NCBI GenBank assembly: GCA_963817515.1
Contig: CAWFPJ010000025.1
Location: forward strand, 62,001-126,000
DNA: 64,000 bases
From: DATMNI01 sp963817515
Lineage (GTDB): Bacteria > Acidobacteriota > Terriglobia > Bryobacterales > Bryobacteraceae
Direction of reading: 5' to 3'
Shown here in pieces: positions 8,378-17,283 of this stretch (its first letter is position 1; each line of letters opens with the position of its first letter). Made by a program: the position numbers and the translations under genes. The notes below the pieces were generated by a model. The model was not told where the DNA came from, ran no database searches, and worked only from the letters and a program-made list of their open reading frames with translations.

Positions 8378-11300
8378 GTGGAACTTTCAAAGTATGTCCT
8401 CGAAGCTCACCGCAGGGATGAGGAGTTCGTCCTGTACCGGGGCGAGTACTCGCACCAGCCCGGTTCACCGTCCGTTTTCCTCCTAGCTCCTGCTTCGATG
8501 CAGCCAGCGTTGGAGACGCTAAAAAAGATAGAGTACGAATACTCGTTTAGGGATGAACTCGACTCAGCTTGGGCGGTTCGGTCCCTGGCGCTCTCCGAAC
8601 ACCGTGGGCAGATGACGCTCGTGCTCGAAGATCCTGGCGGTGAGACTCTCGATCGCTTCCTTCCAGGGCCGATGGAAATGACGCAGTTCCTGCGCTTCGC
8701 CGTCGGTACCGCAGCCGCACTCAGCGGGTTGCACGAGAAGGAGCTGATCCACAAGGACGTGAAGCCTTCAAATATTCTTGTCAATACCGCGACGGGTCAG
8801 GCTCGGCTCATGGGCTTTGGGATTGCTTCGCGCCTTCCGCGTGAGCGCCAAGCGCCCGAACCTCCCGAGTTCATAGCCGGAACACTCGCCTACATGGCCC
8901 CCGAACAGACCGGGCGAATGAATCGCTCGATCGATTCGCGGAGCGACCTTTATGCGCTCGGGGCGACGCTTTACGAGATGGCCACCGGGACTCTTCCATT
9001 CACGGCGTCCGATCCGATGGAACTGGTGCACTCCCATATCGCGCGACAGCCGGTGCCGCCAGGAGAGCGGTTGAACGGTATACCGGGCCCGGTTTCGGCA
9101 ATCGTGATGAAATTGCTCGCGAAGACGGCTGAGGACCGGTATCAGACAGCAGCGGGCGCTGCGAGCGATCTTCGGCGCTGTCTTGATGAATGGGAAACGA
9201 GGGGCTGGATTGATGAGTTTCCGCTTGGCGAACACGACACGCCAGACCGGCTGCTGATTCCCGAAAAATTGTACGGGCGAGCATCTGAAATTGAGACCCT
9301 CCTCGCTGCTTTCGACCGCATCGTCGCCGGCGGCCGACCGGAGTTGGTGCTCGTTTCTGGATACTCCGGCATCGGCAAGTCATCCGTTGTCAATGAACTC
9401 CACAAGCCGCTTGTTCCGCCGCGGGGCTTGTTTGCGTCAGGCAAGTTCGACCAGTACAAGCGCGACATCCCTTATGCCACTTTGGCGCAAGCTTTTCAGA
9501 GCCTCATCCGCCTACTACTAAGCAAGAGCGAAAAGGAGCTGAGTAAATGGAGAGATGCCCTTCGTGAAGCGTTAGATCCGAACGGACAGCTCATTGTGGA
9601 TCTGGTTCCCGAATTGAAGCTCATCATAGGAGAACAACCACCGGTTCCTGAGCTGCAGCCACAGGATGCGCAGGGCCGCTTCCAACTGGTGTTCCGTCGA
9701 TTTATCAGCGTATTCACACGGGAACATCCCCTGGCCGTGTTCTTCGACGATTTGCAATGGCTCGACGCGGCAACGCTCGATTTGATGGAGGATCTGTTGA
9801 CCCGGCCGGACGTGCAACATTTGATGTTGATCGGCGCCTACCGGGACAACGAGGTTAATCCTACCCATCCGCTGATGCGCAAGCTCGAAGCGATCCGCCA
9901 AGCTGGTGCGATAGCGCAGGATATCGTACTTGCGCCCCTAGCCCGTGAAGACCTGCGACAATTAGTTGCCGATTCTCTCCACTGCGAACCGGAGCGTGCC
10001 AAACCGCTGGCGCAACTGATCCACGACAAGACTGCTGGCAATCCATTTTTCGCCATTCAGTTCTTTTCTGCGCTTGCCGAAGAGAACCTGCTCACCTTCG
10101 ATCACGGCGAACGCCGATGGTCCTGGGACCTGAATCGCATTCACGCCAAGGGTTATGCCGACAATGTGGTGGACCTCATGGTTGGGAAGTTGAACCGGCT
10201 GCCCGTCGAAACCGTGAATGCATTAAAGCAGCTCGCCTGCCTCGGCAACAGCGCCGAGTCCGCCCTACTGGCATTGGTGTACGAGGTTTCAGGGGAGGAA
10301 CTGCATAGCGATCTACAGGAAGCGCTGCGAACCGGACTCGTTCTCCATTCAGAAGGCGCTTATAGGTTCCTCCATGACCGCGTTCAGGAAGCGGCCTATT
10401 CCTTGATCCCGAAAGATCTGCGCCCCGAGGCGCATCTCCGAATCGGCAGGCTGCTGGCAGAGCACACTCCTCGCGAGAAGCGGGAGGAGGCGATCTTCGA
10501 GATCGTCAATCAACTGAACCGCGGCGCGGCCTTGATCACCTCCCGAGACGAGCGCGAGCAACTTGCGGAGCTCAACCTGATTGCGGGCAAGCGCGCCAAG
10601 GCTTCTTCGGCCTACGCCTCAGCCCTCAACTATCTCATCGCCGGTGCGGCACTGTTGGCAGACGACTGTTGGGAGCGCCGGCCGGAGCTCATTCTCGCGC
10701 TGGAACTGCACCGGGCCGAATGCGAGTTCCTGACTGGCGAATTGGCGAGCGCGGAGGCGCGCTTGATCATGCTTTCATCCCGCGCTGCCAATGCTATCGA
10801 TCAAGCGACCGTCGCCTGCGTGCGCGTTGACCTGTACACAACGCTCGATCGGAGCGACCGGGCGGTCGAAGTCTGTCTCGCCTACCTGCGTCATTTGGGC
10901 ATCGACTGGTCGCCGCATCCACCGGAAGAACAAGCGCGACGCGAATACGAGCGTACCTGGTCACTGCTCGGAAGCCGCGCGATCGAGGAGCTCGTTGATC
11001 TGCCGTTGATGAGCGACGCGTTGTCCCTCGCAACCCAGGATGTGCTGACCAAGGTCGTGCCGGCGGCCCTGTTTACCGACCGTAATTTGCTTTCGCTCGT
11101 AATCTGCCGGATGGTGAATCTCAGTCTCGAGCACGGCAACAGCGACGGATCGTGCTTCGCCTATGTGTTCCTTGGCATGGTCGCTGGACCCCATTTCGAT
11201 AATTATGAGGGTGGTTTCCAGTTCGGCCGGCTCGGGTATGCGTTGGTCGAAAAGCGCAGTCTGCATCGTTATCGGGCTCGAACGTACATGGCATTCGGCA

Positions 11301-14251
11301 GTTTCGTTATGCCATGGACGAAGCACGTTCGAACGGGTCGTGATCTGGTACGTCGCGCGTTCGATGTCGCGAATAGAACCGGCGACCTCACGTTCGGGGC
11401 ATATAGCTGCAACAACCTGAATACAAATCTTCTCGCAGCGGGAGATGCGTTAGCCGAAACGCAAGGTGAAGCCGAGCAAGGTCTCGAGTTTGCACATAAG
11501 GCGCGATTCGGCCTCGTCATTGCGATCATTACTGCGCAGCTCCAACTGATCCGGACGCTTCGTGGTCTGACGCCGGCATTCGGATGTTTTGACGAGGAGC
11601 AGTTCGATGAACGCCGCTTCGAACACGACTTGGCGAGCCAGGCGGATCTGGCACTGGCGGAGTGCTGGTACTGGATTCGGAAGCTGCAAGCTCGCGTGCT
11701 GGCGGGCGATTATCGTTCCGCAATCGTCGCATCCTCAAAGGCTCGACCGTTGCTTTGGACATCACCTTCCTTTTTTGAGACGGCGGAATATGAATTCTAC
11801 AGCGGCCTCTGTCGGGCAGCATTGTGTGATTGCACATCGCCGGACGAGCGCTACAATCATTTCGAGGCTCTGGCCGCCCACTATCGCCAGCTCGAGGTCT
11901 GGGCAGCGAACTGTCCGGAAAATTTCGAGAACCGCACCGCACTGGTGGGCGCAGAGATCGCTCGCCTGGAAGGGCGAGAACTGGATGCCGAACATCTCTA
12001 CGAAAAGGCCATCCGGTCAGCGCATGCAAACGGCTTTGTCCACAATGCGGCACTCGCAAATGAACTCGCCGCACGATTCTACGCGGCGCGTGGTTTCGAA
12101 AAGATCGCAAAGGCCTATTTGCAGGATGCTCGGTACGGCTATCTCCGTTGGGGAGCCAATGGCAAGGTGAAGCAACTGGACCATTTGTATCCACAACTCG
12201 GGGAAGAAGCGCCCGCTCGCGGCCCCACGAGCACAACTGTGGCGCCGGTCGAACTCCTGGTGTATCCTCACCTCAAGAACGAGTCCGATCCCGGCCCCAC
12301 GAGCACCATTGTGGCACCGGTCGAACTCCTGGATCTGGCGACGGTGATTAAAGTCTCGCAAGCAGTCTCGGGCGAGATGGTTCTGGAAAAATTGATCGAC
12401 AGGCTCATGCGCGCGGCTATCGAGCACGCAGGCGCCGAGCGGGGTCTCTTGATAGTTCCGCGAGGTGATAAGCTGCAGATGGAAGCGGAAGCAACCATCG
12501 GTGGAGAGGGTGTAACCGTGCATCTCCGAGATGGCACCTCCACTCCCGCCGCGTTGCCGGAATCTCTCGTTCGGTATGTAATGCGCACTCGAGAGATAGT
12601 GATTCTCGATGATGCATCAGTTCAGACTCCGTTTTCTGCGGATCCCTACATCGTTCAGTGTCGCGCCCATTCCATTTTGTGTCTACCATTAGTCAACCAG
12701 ACCAAGCTCATCGGTATTCTCTACCTTGAAAACAATCTGACGCCATACGTTTTCACTCCTGGCCGCGTCACGGTGTTGAAGGTGCTTGCGTCGCAAGCAG
12801 GAATCTCGCTCGAGAATTCGCAGCTCTATCGCGATCTCGAAGATCGCGAAGGAAAGATCCGGCGCTTGGTCGACGCCAACATTCTGGGGATCTTCATCTG
12901 GAACCTCGAAGGTGCTATCGTCGGGGCCAACGAAGCGTTTCTGCGCATGCTGCAATACGGCCGTGACGATCTCGTCTCGGGCAGAGTGCGCTGGACGGAT
13001 CTGACGCCGACGGAATGGCGCGAGCGCGACGAACGCGCCGTGACAGAACTGAAGGGAACCGGGACGGTTCAACCATACGAGAAGGAGTTTTTCCGGAAAG
13101 ATGGCAGCCGCATGCCCGTGCTTATTGGGGCCGCGCTGTTCAAAGAAGGCGGCGGGGAGGGCGTCGCGTTCGTTCTCGATTTAAGCGACCAGAAGCGAGC
13201 CGAAGCTGAGATCAAGGCTCTGAAGGAACAGCTCTATAGGGAGAATCTGGCGCTGCGGGACGAGGTGGACCGGGCCTCGATGTTTGAGGAGATTGTCGGC
13301 ACCTCGAAGCCGTTGAAGACCGTTCTTGCCCGGATTGCCAAAGTCGCGCCCACCGACTCCACTGTTTTGATCACTGGAGAGACTGGCACTGGCAAGGAAC
13401 TGATCGCCCGCGCCGTTCACAAACGATCCCAGAGGTCTGGACACGCTTTCGTCAGTGTGAACTGTGCCGCGCTTGCGCCATCGCTGATTTCCTCCGAGCT
13501 ATTCGGCCATGAGAAGGGAGCCTTCACGGGAGCCGTGCAGCGGCGGCTGGGCCGGTTCGAAATGGCCGACGGCGGAACGATTTTCCTGGACGAAGTGGGC
13601 GAACTCTTGCCCGACACCCAGGCCGCGTTATTGAGAGTGCTACAGGAACGGGAATTCGAGCGGGTTGGGGGAGGGCAGCCCATCCAAGTCGACGTTCGCG
13701 TTATCGCTGCCACGAATCGCGACTTGAGCGCTGCCGTCGCCAATGGGGCCTTCCGACAGGATCTGTTTTATCGGCTGAATGTGTTTCCGATTGAAGTGCC
13801 GCCTTTGCGAGAACGGAAGGAGGACCTTCTGATGCTGGTCGAGTATTTCGTGCAACGCTACGCGAACCGAGCGGGCAAGAATATCCAATCGATCGACAAG
13901 AAGACACTGGACCTGTTGCAAGCCTACGACTGGCCAGGCAATATTCGTGAGTTGCAGAACGTAATTGAGAGGTCCGTGATTCTGAGCTCGGGTGACGTTT
14001 TTTCAGTTGACGAGTCGTGGCTTTCCAAAGAGACCTCTCTGCCGGCATCTCGGGTTGCAACGTCGGTAGCTTTCAAGGGTGAGGCTAAGCCGCACAGCGC
14101 GCGGGAGACTATCGAGGCGGCACTGGCCGAGAGCAGAGGTCGGGTTTCCGGACCATCAGGAGCCGCGGTTAAGCTTGGGATGTCGCCCTCTACTCTTGAG
14201 GACAGGATCAAAGCCTTGAAAATCGATAAACGGCGATTCAAGTACGGCTGA
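8378..14251 (+). CDS. Giant fused regulator: pseudokinase - AAA ATPase - TPR-like - GAF - PAS - sigma-54 AAA+ - Fis HTH
   Basis: About 1957 residues from GTG 8378 (GGGG upstream), where family-like LSKYVLEAHRRDEEFVLYRG starts; an in-frame ATG at 8180 adds 66 unrelated residues. In order: a kinase-like domain (1-270) with IHKDVKPSNILV but MGFG for DFG and no VxIK lysine; a STAND-like ATPase (~300-660, GYSGIGKSS, FFDDLQWLD); a helical region (~670-1290); GAF (~1318-1485); PAS (~1490-1610); sigma-54 AAA+ (~1634-1860, GETGTGKE, GAFTGA, R-finger region); and a Fis-type HTH ending the protein. The first parts match the Ser/Thr kinase-ATPase-histidine kinase family, but the expected histidine kinase is replaced by a DNA-binding activator. 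It likely couples a signal directly to sigma-54 promoters. A 40-bp direct repeat lies in the TPR-GAF linker. Confidence 0.9.
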   Translation: MELSKYVLEAHRRDEEFVLYRGEYSHQPGSPSVFLLAPASMQPALETLKKIEYEYSFRDELDSAWAVRSLALSEHRGQMTLVLEDPGGETLDRFLPGPMEMTQFLRFAVGTAAALSGLHEKELIHKDVKPSNILVNTATGQARLMGFGIASRLPRERQAPEPPEFIAGTLAYMAPEQTGRMNRSIDSRSDLYALGATLYEMATGTLPFTASDPMELVHSHIARQPVPPGERLNGIPGPVSAIVMKLLAKTAEDRYQTAAGAASDLRRCLDEWETRGWIDEFPLGEHDTPDRLLIPEKLYGRASEIETLLAAFDRIVAGGRPELVLVSGYSGIGKSSVVNELHKPLVPPRGLFASGKFDQYKRDIPYATLAQAFQSLIRLLLSKSEKELSKWRDALREALDPNGQLIVDLVPELKLIIGEQPPVPELQPQDAQGRFQLVFRRFISVFTREHPLAVFFDDLQWLDAATLDLMEDLLTRPDVQHLMLIGAYRDNEVNPTHPLMRKLEAIRQAGAIAQDIVLAPLAREDLRQLVADSLHCEPERAKPLAQLIHDKTAGNPFFAIQFFSALAEENLLTFDHGERRWSWDLNRIHAKGYADNVVDLMVGKLNRLPVETVNALKQLACLGNSAESALLALVYEVSGEELHSDLQEALRTGLVLHSEGAYRFLHDRVQEAAYSLIPKDLRPEAHLRIGRLLAEHTPREKREEAIFEIVNQLNRGAALITSRDEREQLAELNLIAGKRAKASSAYASALNYLIAGAALLADDCWERRPELILALELHRAECEFLTGELASAEARLIMLSSRAANAIDQATVACVRVDLYTTLDRSDRAVEVCLAYLRHLGIDWSPHPPEEQARREYERTWSLLGSRAIEELVDLPLMSDALSLATQDVLTKVVPAALFTDRNLLSLVICRMVNLSLEHGNSDGSCFAYVFLGMVAGPHFDNYEGGFQFGRLGYALVEKRSLHRYRARTYMAFGSFVMPWTKHVRTGRDLVRRAFDVANRTGDLTFGAYSCNNLNTNLLAAGDALAETQGEAEQGLEFAHKARFGLVIAIITAQLQLIRTLRGLTPAFGCFDEEQFDERRFEHDLASQADLALAECWYWIRKLQARVLAGDYRSAIVASSKARPLLWTSPSFFETAEYEFYSGLCRAALCDCTSPDERYNHFEALAAHYRQLEVWAANCPENFENRTALVGAEIARLEGRELDAEHLYEKAIRSAHANGFVHNAALANELAARFYAARGFEKIAKAYLQDARYGYLRWGANGKVKQLDHLYPQLGEEAPARGPTSTTVAPVELLVYPHLKNESDPGPTSTIVAPVELLDLATVIKVSQAVSGEMVLEKLIDRLMRAAIEHAGAERGLLIVPRGDKLQMEAEATIGGEGVTVHLRDGTSTPAALPESLVRYVMRTREIVILDDASVQTPFSADPYIVQCRAHSILCLPLVNQTKLIGILYLENNLTPYVFTPGRVTVLKVLASQAGISLENSQLYRDLEDREGKIRRLVDANILGIFIWNLEGAIVGANEAFLRMLQYGRDDLVSGRVRWTDLTPTEWRERDERAVTELKGTGTVQPYEKEFFRKDGSRMPVLIGAALFKEGGGEGVAFVLDLSDQKRAEAEIKALKEQLYRENLALRDEVDRASMFEEIVGTSKPLKTVLARIAKVAPTDSTVLITGETGTGKELIARAVHKRSQRSGHAFVSVNCAALAPSLISSELFGHEKGAFTGAVQRRLGRFEMADGGTIFLDEVGELLPDTQAALLRVLQEREFERVGGGQPIQVDVRVIAATNRDLSAAVANGAFRQDLFYRLNVFPIEVPPLRERKEDLLMLVEYFVQRYANRAGKNIQSIDKKTLDLLQAYDWPGNIRELQNVIERSVILSSGDVFSVDESWLSKETSLPASRVATSVAFKGEAKPHSARETIEAALAESRGRVSGPSGAAVKLGMSPSTLEDRIKALKIDKRRFKYG
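12221..12332 (+). repeat. Imperfect 40-bp direct repeat, 72-bp period, inside the giant regulator
   Basis: Copies at 12221-12260 and 12293-12332 differ at a few bases and encode GPTSTTVAPVELL and GPTSTIVAPVELL. The 72-bp period keeps frame and adds 24 residues to the linker before the GAF domain. It looks like a local tandem duplication. Confidence 0.8.
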
Positions 14252-14297
14252 CGCTGCAGCTTTCCTCTGACCTAAAGCAACCGAAGGGAGAGCATAT

Positions 14298-15310
14298 ATG
14301 ACGACGAACCAACGTTCAGTAGAACTCGCCGGGGTCAATCTCGCCGGGCAAAATCATGTCTGCGCGTTCTTCAACACCATGGGAACTGCGCGAATGACGG
14401 TCAGCTCGCATGACCGCAGGATCGTGACAGCTCAAATGATCATGGATTGCTCCGCTGAGGTTGTCCGCTTACGTGCAACGGTCAGGGATCTCTTGGCACT
14501 TGCGCTGCACGACGACAAGGGACAAGTCAAGCGTTGGTATGCGCTAACGGGTATTGAAGACCGCAAGCGGGCCGAACAGAAACTTCAGCAGGAGAACGTT
14601 GCCCTTCGCGAGGAGATCGACAAGGCTTCGATGTTCGAGGAAATTGTCGGCACATCGAGGTCTCTGAAGGCCGTTCTTTCCCGAATTGCCAAAGTCGCTC
14701 CGACCGACTCGACCGTTCTGATTACCGGGGAAACCGGCACAGGCAAAGAACTCATCGCCCGTGCCGTCCACAAACGATCTCAGAGATCTCTGCTCGTCCC
14801 TTCGTTACTGTGAATTGTGCTGCCGTTCCTCCCACGCTGGTTTCCTCGGAATTGTCCGAAGGGAACCTTCGCGACATCGGCTGCCGCGAAATCGCTGAGG
14901 CGGAACGTTTCCTGGCGAATGGGGACTTTCCGCCAGGCGGCATTATTGAGAGTGCTCAGCGGAATTCGACGGTGGGGAGGGACGACGACGTTCGTTATGC
15001 TGTCGCGAATTGCGTGCCCGCTAGCAATGGGACGTTCCAAGGATCTCCTCGATCGGCTGAAGGTCCCTGAACGTTTGCGCGCAGACGACGGACCGGCGAT
15101 ATTCGTGAGCGCGACGAAGTGGGCAGAACTGAGTCCGTGATTTTCAGTTGATGAGCTATGGCTTCCAAAAGGACTTCTCCGCAGGCAGCTCGGGCTGAAA
15201 CGTCGCTGCTTTGAACGTTGAGCCGAAGCGAGCGGGAATTATCGAGACGGCGCTCACTGGGACTAGAGGCCGAGTCGCGGGATTCGCGGAAATTCGCGGA
15301 ACTTCGAATT
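14298..15310 (+). pseudogene. Decayed sigma-54 activator paralogous to the 3' end of the giant regulator
   Basis: A good start (GAAGGGAG before ATG 14298) leads into AGVNLAGQNHVCAFFN, resembling the opening of a MEDS/DcmR-like sensor domain. It jumps to ASMFEEIVGTSRSLKAVLSR and the Walker A block GETGTGKELIARAVHKRSQR, nearly identical to the giant gene. After 14813 the homology continues only in pieces across frames: VNCAAVPPTLVSSEL at ~14811, ALLRVL near 14940, and a copy of the FSVDESWLSKE region near 15140-15180 and of the HTH start near 15235-15300. The GAFTGA loop and Walker B are lost. This is a duplicated and internally deleted gene. Confidence 0.82.
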
Positions 15311-15606
15311 CACGGGAGCGGGACAGCGACCTATCTCCGTTTTTCTTTATTTTCATAAGCTTGGAAATGGCAGGAGCCTTGCCTTGTATTACATCGATCG
15401 CGAGATGGCACGAGGTAATCGCTGTAAGAGGACCGGGCAACAATGAGGCGTAGAAAACTAGAACTCGCCTCCGTGGGAGCATTCGCGCTGGATCGCGGCA
15501 AGATTTGGGTTCTCTCCGACAGTTGAAGGTGCTTGGGGTCGCAGGGATGGCAAGTCGTATCCCCAAGGCCACTCGAAAGCGTCTGATCCGAGAAAGGAGT
15601 CATGAA
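15311..15606. other. Intergenic leader before the Clp-like ATPase gene
   Basis: No gene is supported in this ~300-bp stretch between the pseudogene and the Clp-like gene. It should hold the promoter of the latter. An AAAGGAG Shine-Dalgarno lies at its 3' end. Confidence 0.4.
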
Positions 15607-16740
15607 ATGAAGGATTTAGCCGTCCTAAAAAGACGAATTAGCTCACGGATTCCAGAGGGCCAGACAGGGCTAGAGTTGCTAGATGCCACCATGACTGGAA
15701 CGAAAGCCAAGGATCTTGAGACAAAACTTTTTCGCCTCGTCATAGGGCAGGAAGAGGCAATCCACGAGATCGTTCGGACTTATCAGACTTATCTCGCCGG
15801 GCTTTCTCCAAATGGCCGACCGATTGGAACGTTCTTGTTCCTTGGGCCTACGGGTACCGGGAAAACACGCGCAGTGGAGGCCACGGCGGAGGCGCTTCTC
15901 GGCAATCCGCACGCCGTTACTAAAATCGACTGCGGCGAGTTTCAGCACAGTCATGAAATTGCCAAACTCGTCGGCTCGCCCCCTGGATATCTGGGTCATC
16001 GCGAAACCCACCCGCTGCTTTCCCAAGATGCTCTCGATCAGTACCAAACAGAAACCGTGAAGCTTAGTTTCGTGCTGTTTGATGAAATCGAGAAGGCGAA
16101 CGATGCGCTGTGGAACCTGCTTCTCGGGATCCTGGACAAAGCTACACTGACGTTGGGCGATAACCGAAAAGTGGACTTTTCGAAAGCGTTGATTTTCATG
16201 ACGAGCAATATCGGTGCTGCTGAGATGAGTTCGCTCGTCAGTCCGAAGCTCGGCTTCGGTGCTGCCCCGCTGAATGACAGGAACTGCGCACCCGCACTGT
16301 CAGCTAAACTGTCCCGCGCAGGTGTAGAAGCAGCGCGTCGGAGGTTCACGCCGGAGTTTCTCAATCGTCTCGACAGAATCGTCGTGTTCAAGGCTCTAGG
16401 CAATGAGGAACTAAACAGAATCATTGACGTCGAGCTCGAACTCGTCCAACAGCGCGTCCAGGCCGCTATGGCCAGTAAGCCGTTTTTTATGAATGTGACG
16501 GACAGTGCCAGGAAGTTCCTGCTCGCCGAGGGTATCGACCTCAGGTATGGCGCCCGCCCGCTGAAACGCGCCATCGAACGTCTGCTCGTCCAGCCGCTTT
16601 CTAATCTGATGGCAACTGGCCAGATTCAGTGCCATGATCGAATTCGCATCATACATAGCTATGAATCGCCATCGCTAACATTCTTCCGTGAAACAGAGGC
16701 CTGGGAGACTTGGAAAACCAATGGGCTGGCTGCGGCGTGA
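15607..16740 (+). CDS. Single-AAA+ ClpA/ClpB-type ATPase (copy 1)
   Basis: The 377-residue protein starts at ATG 15607, seven bases after AAGGAG; the longer frame from 15505 is not needed. It contains one class-2 AAA module like the D2 ring of ClpA/ClpB: FLFLGPTGTGKTRAVEATAE (Walker A), SPPGYLGHRE pore region, FVLFDEIEKA (Walker B), MTSNIGA (sensor 1), FLNRLDRIVVF (Arg-finger region) and YGARPLKRAIERLL (sensor 2, D2-small domain). The Clp N-domain and D1 ring are absent, and there is no nearby clpP. A role as a specialised unfoldase or remodelling factor is inferred. A paralogue is at 47236-48309. Confidence 0.85.
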   Translation: MKDLAVLKRRISSRIPEGQTGLELLDATMTGTKAKDLETKLFRLVIGQEEAIHEIVRTYQTYLAGLSPNGRPIGTFLFLGPTGTGKTRAVEATAEALLGNPHAVTKIDCGEFQHSHEIAKLVGSPPGYLGHRETHPLLSQDALDQYQTETVKLSFVLFDEIEKANDALWNLLLGILDKATLTLGDNRKVDFSKALIFMTSNIGAAEMSSLVSPKLGFGAAPLNDRNCAPALSAKLSRAGVEAARRRFTPEFLNRLDRIVVFKALGNEELNRIIDVELELVQQRVQAAMASKPFFMNVTDSARKFLLAEGIDLRYGARPLKRAIERLLVQPLSNLMATGQIQCHDRIRIIHSYESPSLTFFRETEAWETWKTNGLAAA

Positions 16741-16833
16741 GTCGTTCCTCAGCAGACGTATTTGACAAAGCCAGTACGTCCAACCCCTATCTAGACGCTA
16801 TAGGAAGAGAAGGATTGAACCGAAGGCCCACAA

Positions 16834-17154
16834 ATGAGCTGTAGAATCGACCGAGTCGTTAGCGCTGAAAACCTCGTGGTGTTGTTCATAAGCGGCCGGA
16901 TCACAGGAGAACATGTCGACATACTTCGGGGCGTACTGGAACAGGAATCGGGCGGCTTCGCCATGGATCTCAAAAACGTTCTTCTTGTCGACAGAGAAGC
17001 CGTGAAACTCCTTGCGCTCAGCGAGGCCAACGGAACGGAACTCAGGAATTGTCCGCCCTATATCCGTGAATGGGTCACGAGAGAGGAGGCGGAAACGCAT
17101 GCGCGCCCATGGGAGCAAGGGCCGGCGGGAAGGGAGGACATTGAAGATGCATGA
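16834..17154 (+). CDS. Small STAS-like protein (copy 1)
   Basis: The 106-residue soluble protein has a STAS-like alternating pattern: LVVLFISGRITGEHVDILRG, FAMDLKNVLLVDREAVKLLA, EANGTELRNCPPYIREWVTR. It lacks the Asp-Ser-Gly phosphorylation signature of SpoIIAA-type anti-anti-sigma factors (here VDRE), so control by a serine kinase is doubtful. It sits between the Clp-like ATPase and a sigma-54 activator. A paralogue at 28205-28486 precedes a second, related activator, which supports a shared regulatory role of unknown mechanism. Confidence 0.7.
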   Translation: MSCRIDRVVSAENLVVLFISGRITGEHVDILRGVLEQESGGFAMDLKNVLLVDREAVKLLALSEANGTELRNCPPYIREWVTREEAETHARPWEQGPAGREDIEDA

Positions 17155-17283
17155 TACGAACCGTGACGGCCTGGACCGTCATTCGGACGATGTTGGGTCG
17201 AAGGTGGCTACAGAGAGACTCCCGGCGATCTCTGGCCTCGCTGGATCTACTCACAAGTTTCTAGCCGTAGCTAGGAGAGCCTT

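Noticed and set aside
14494..14509. Sigma-54 -24/-12-like sequence TGGCACTTGCGCTGCA
   Set aside because: The GG-N10-GC spacing fits, but it lies inside the reading frame of a decayed gene with no suitable start just downstream, so chance is more likely.
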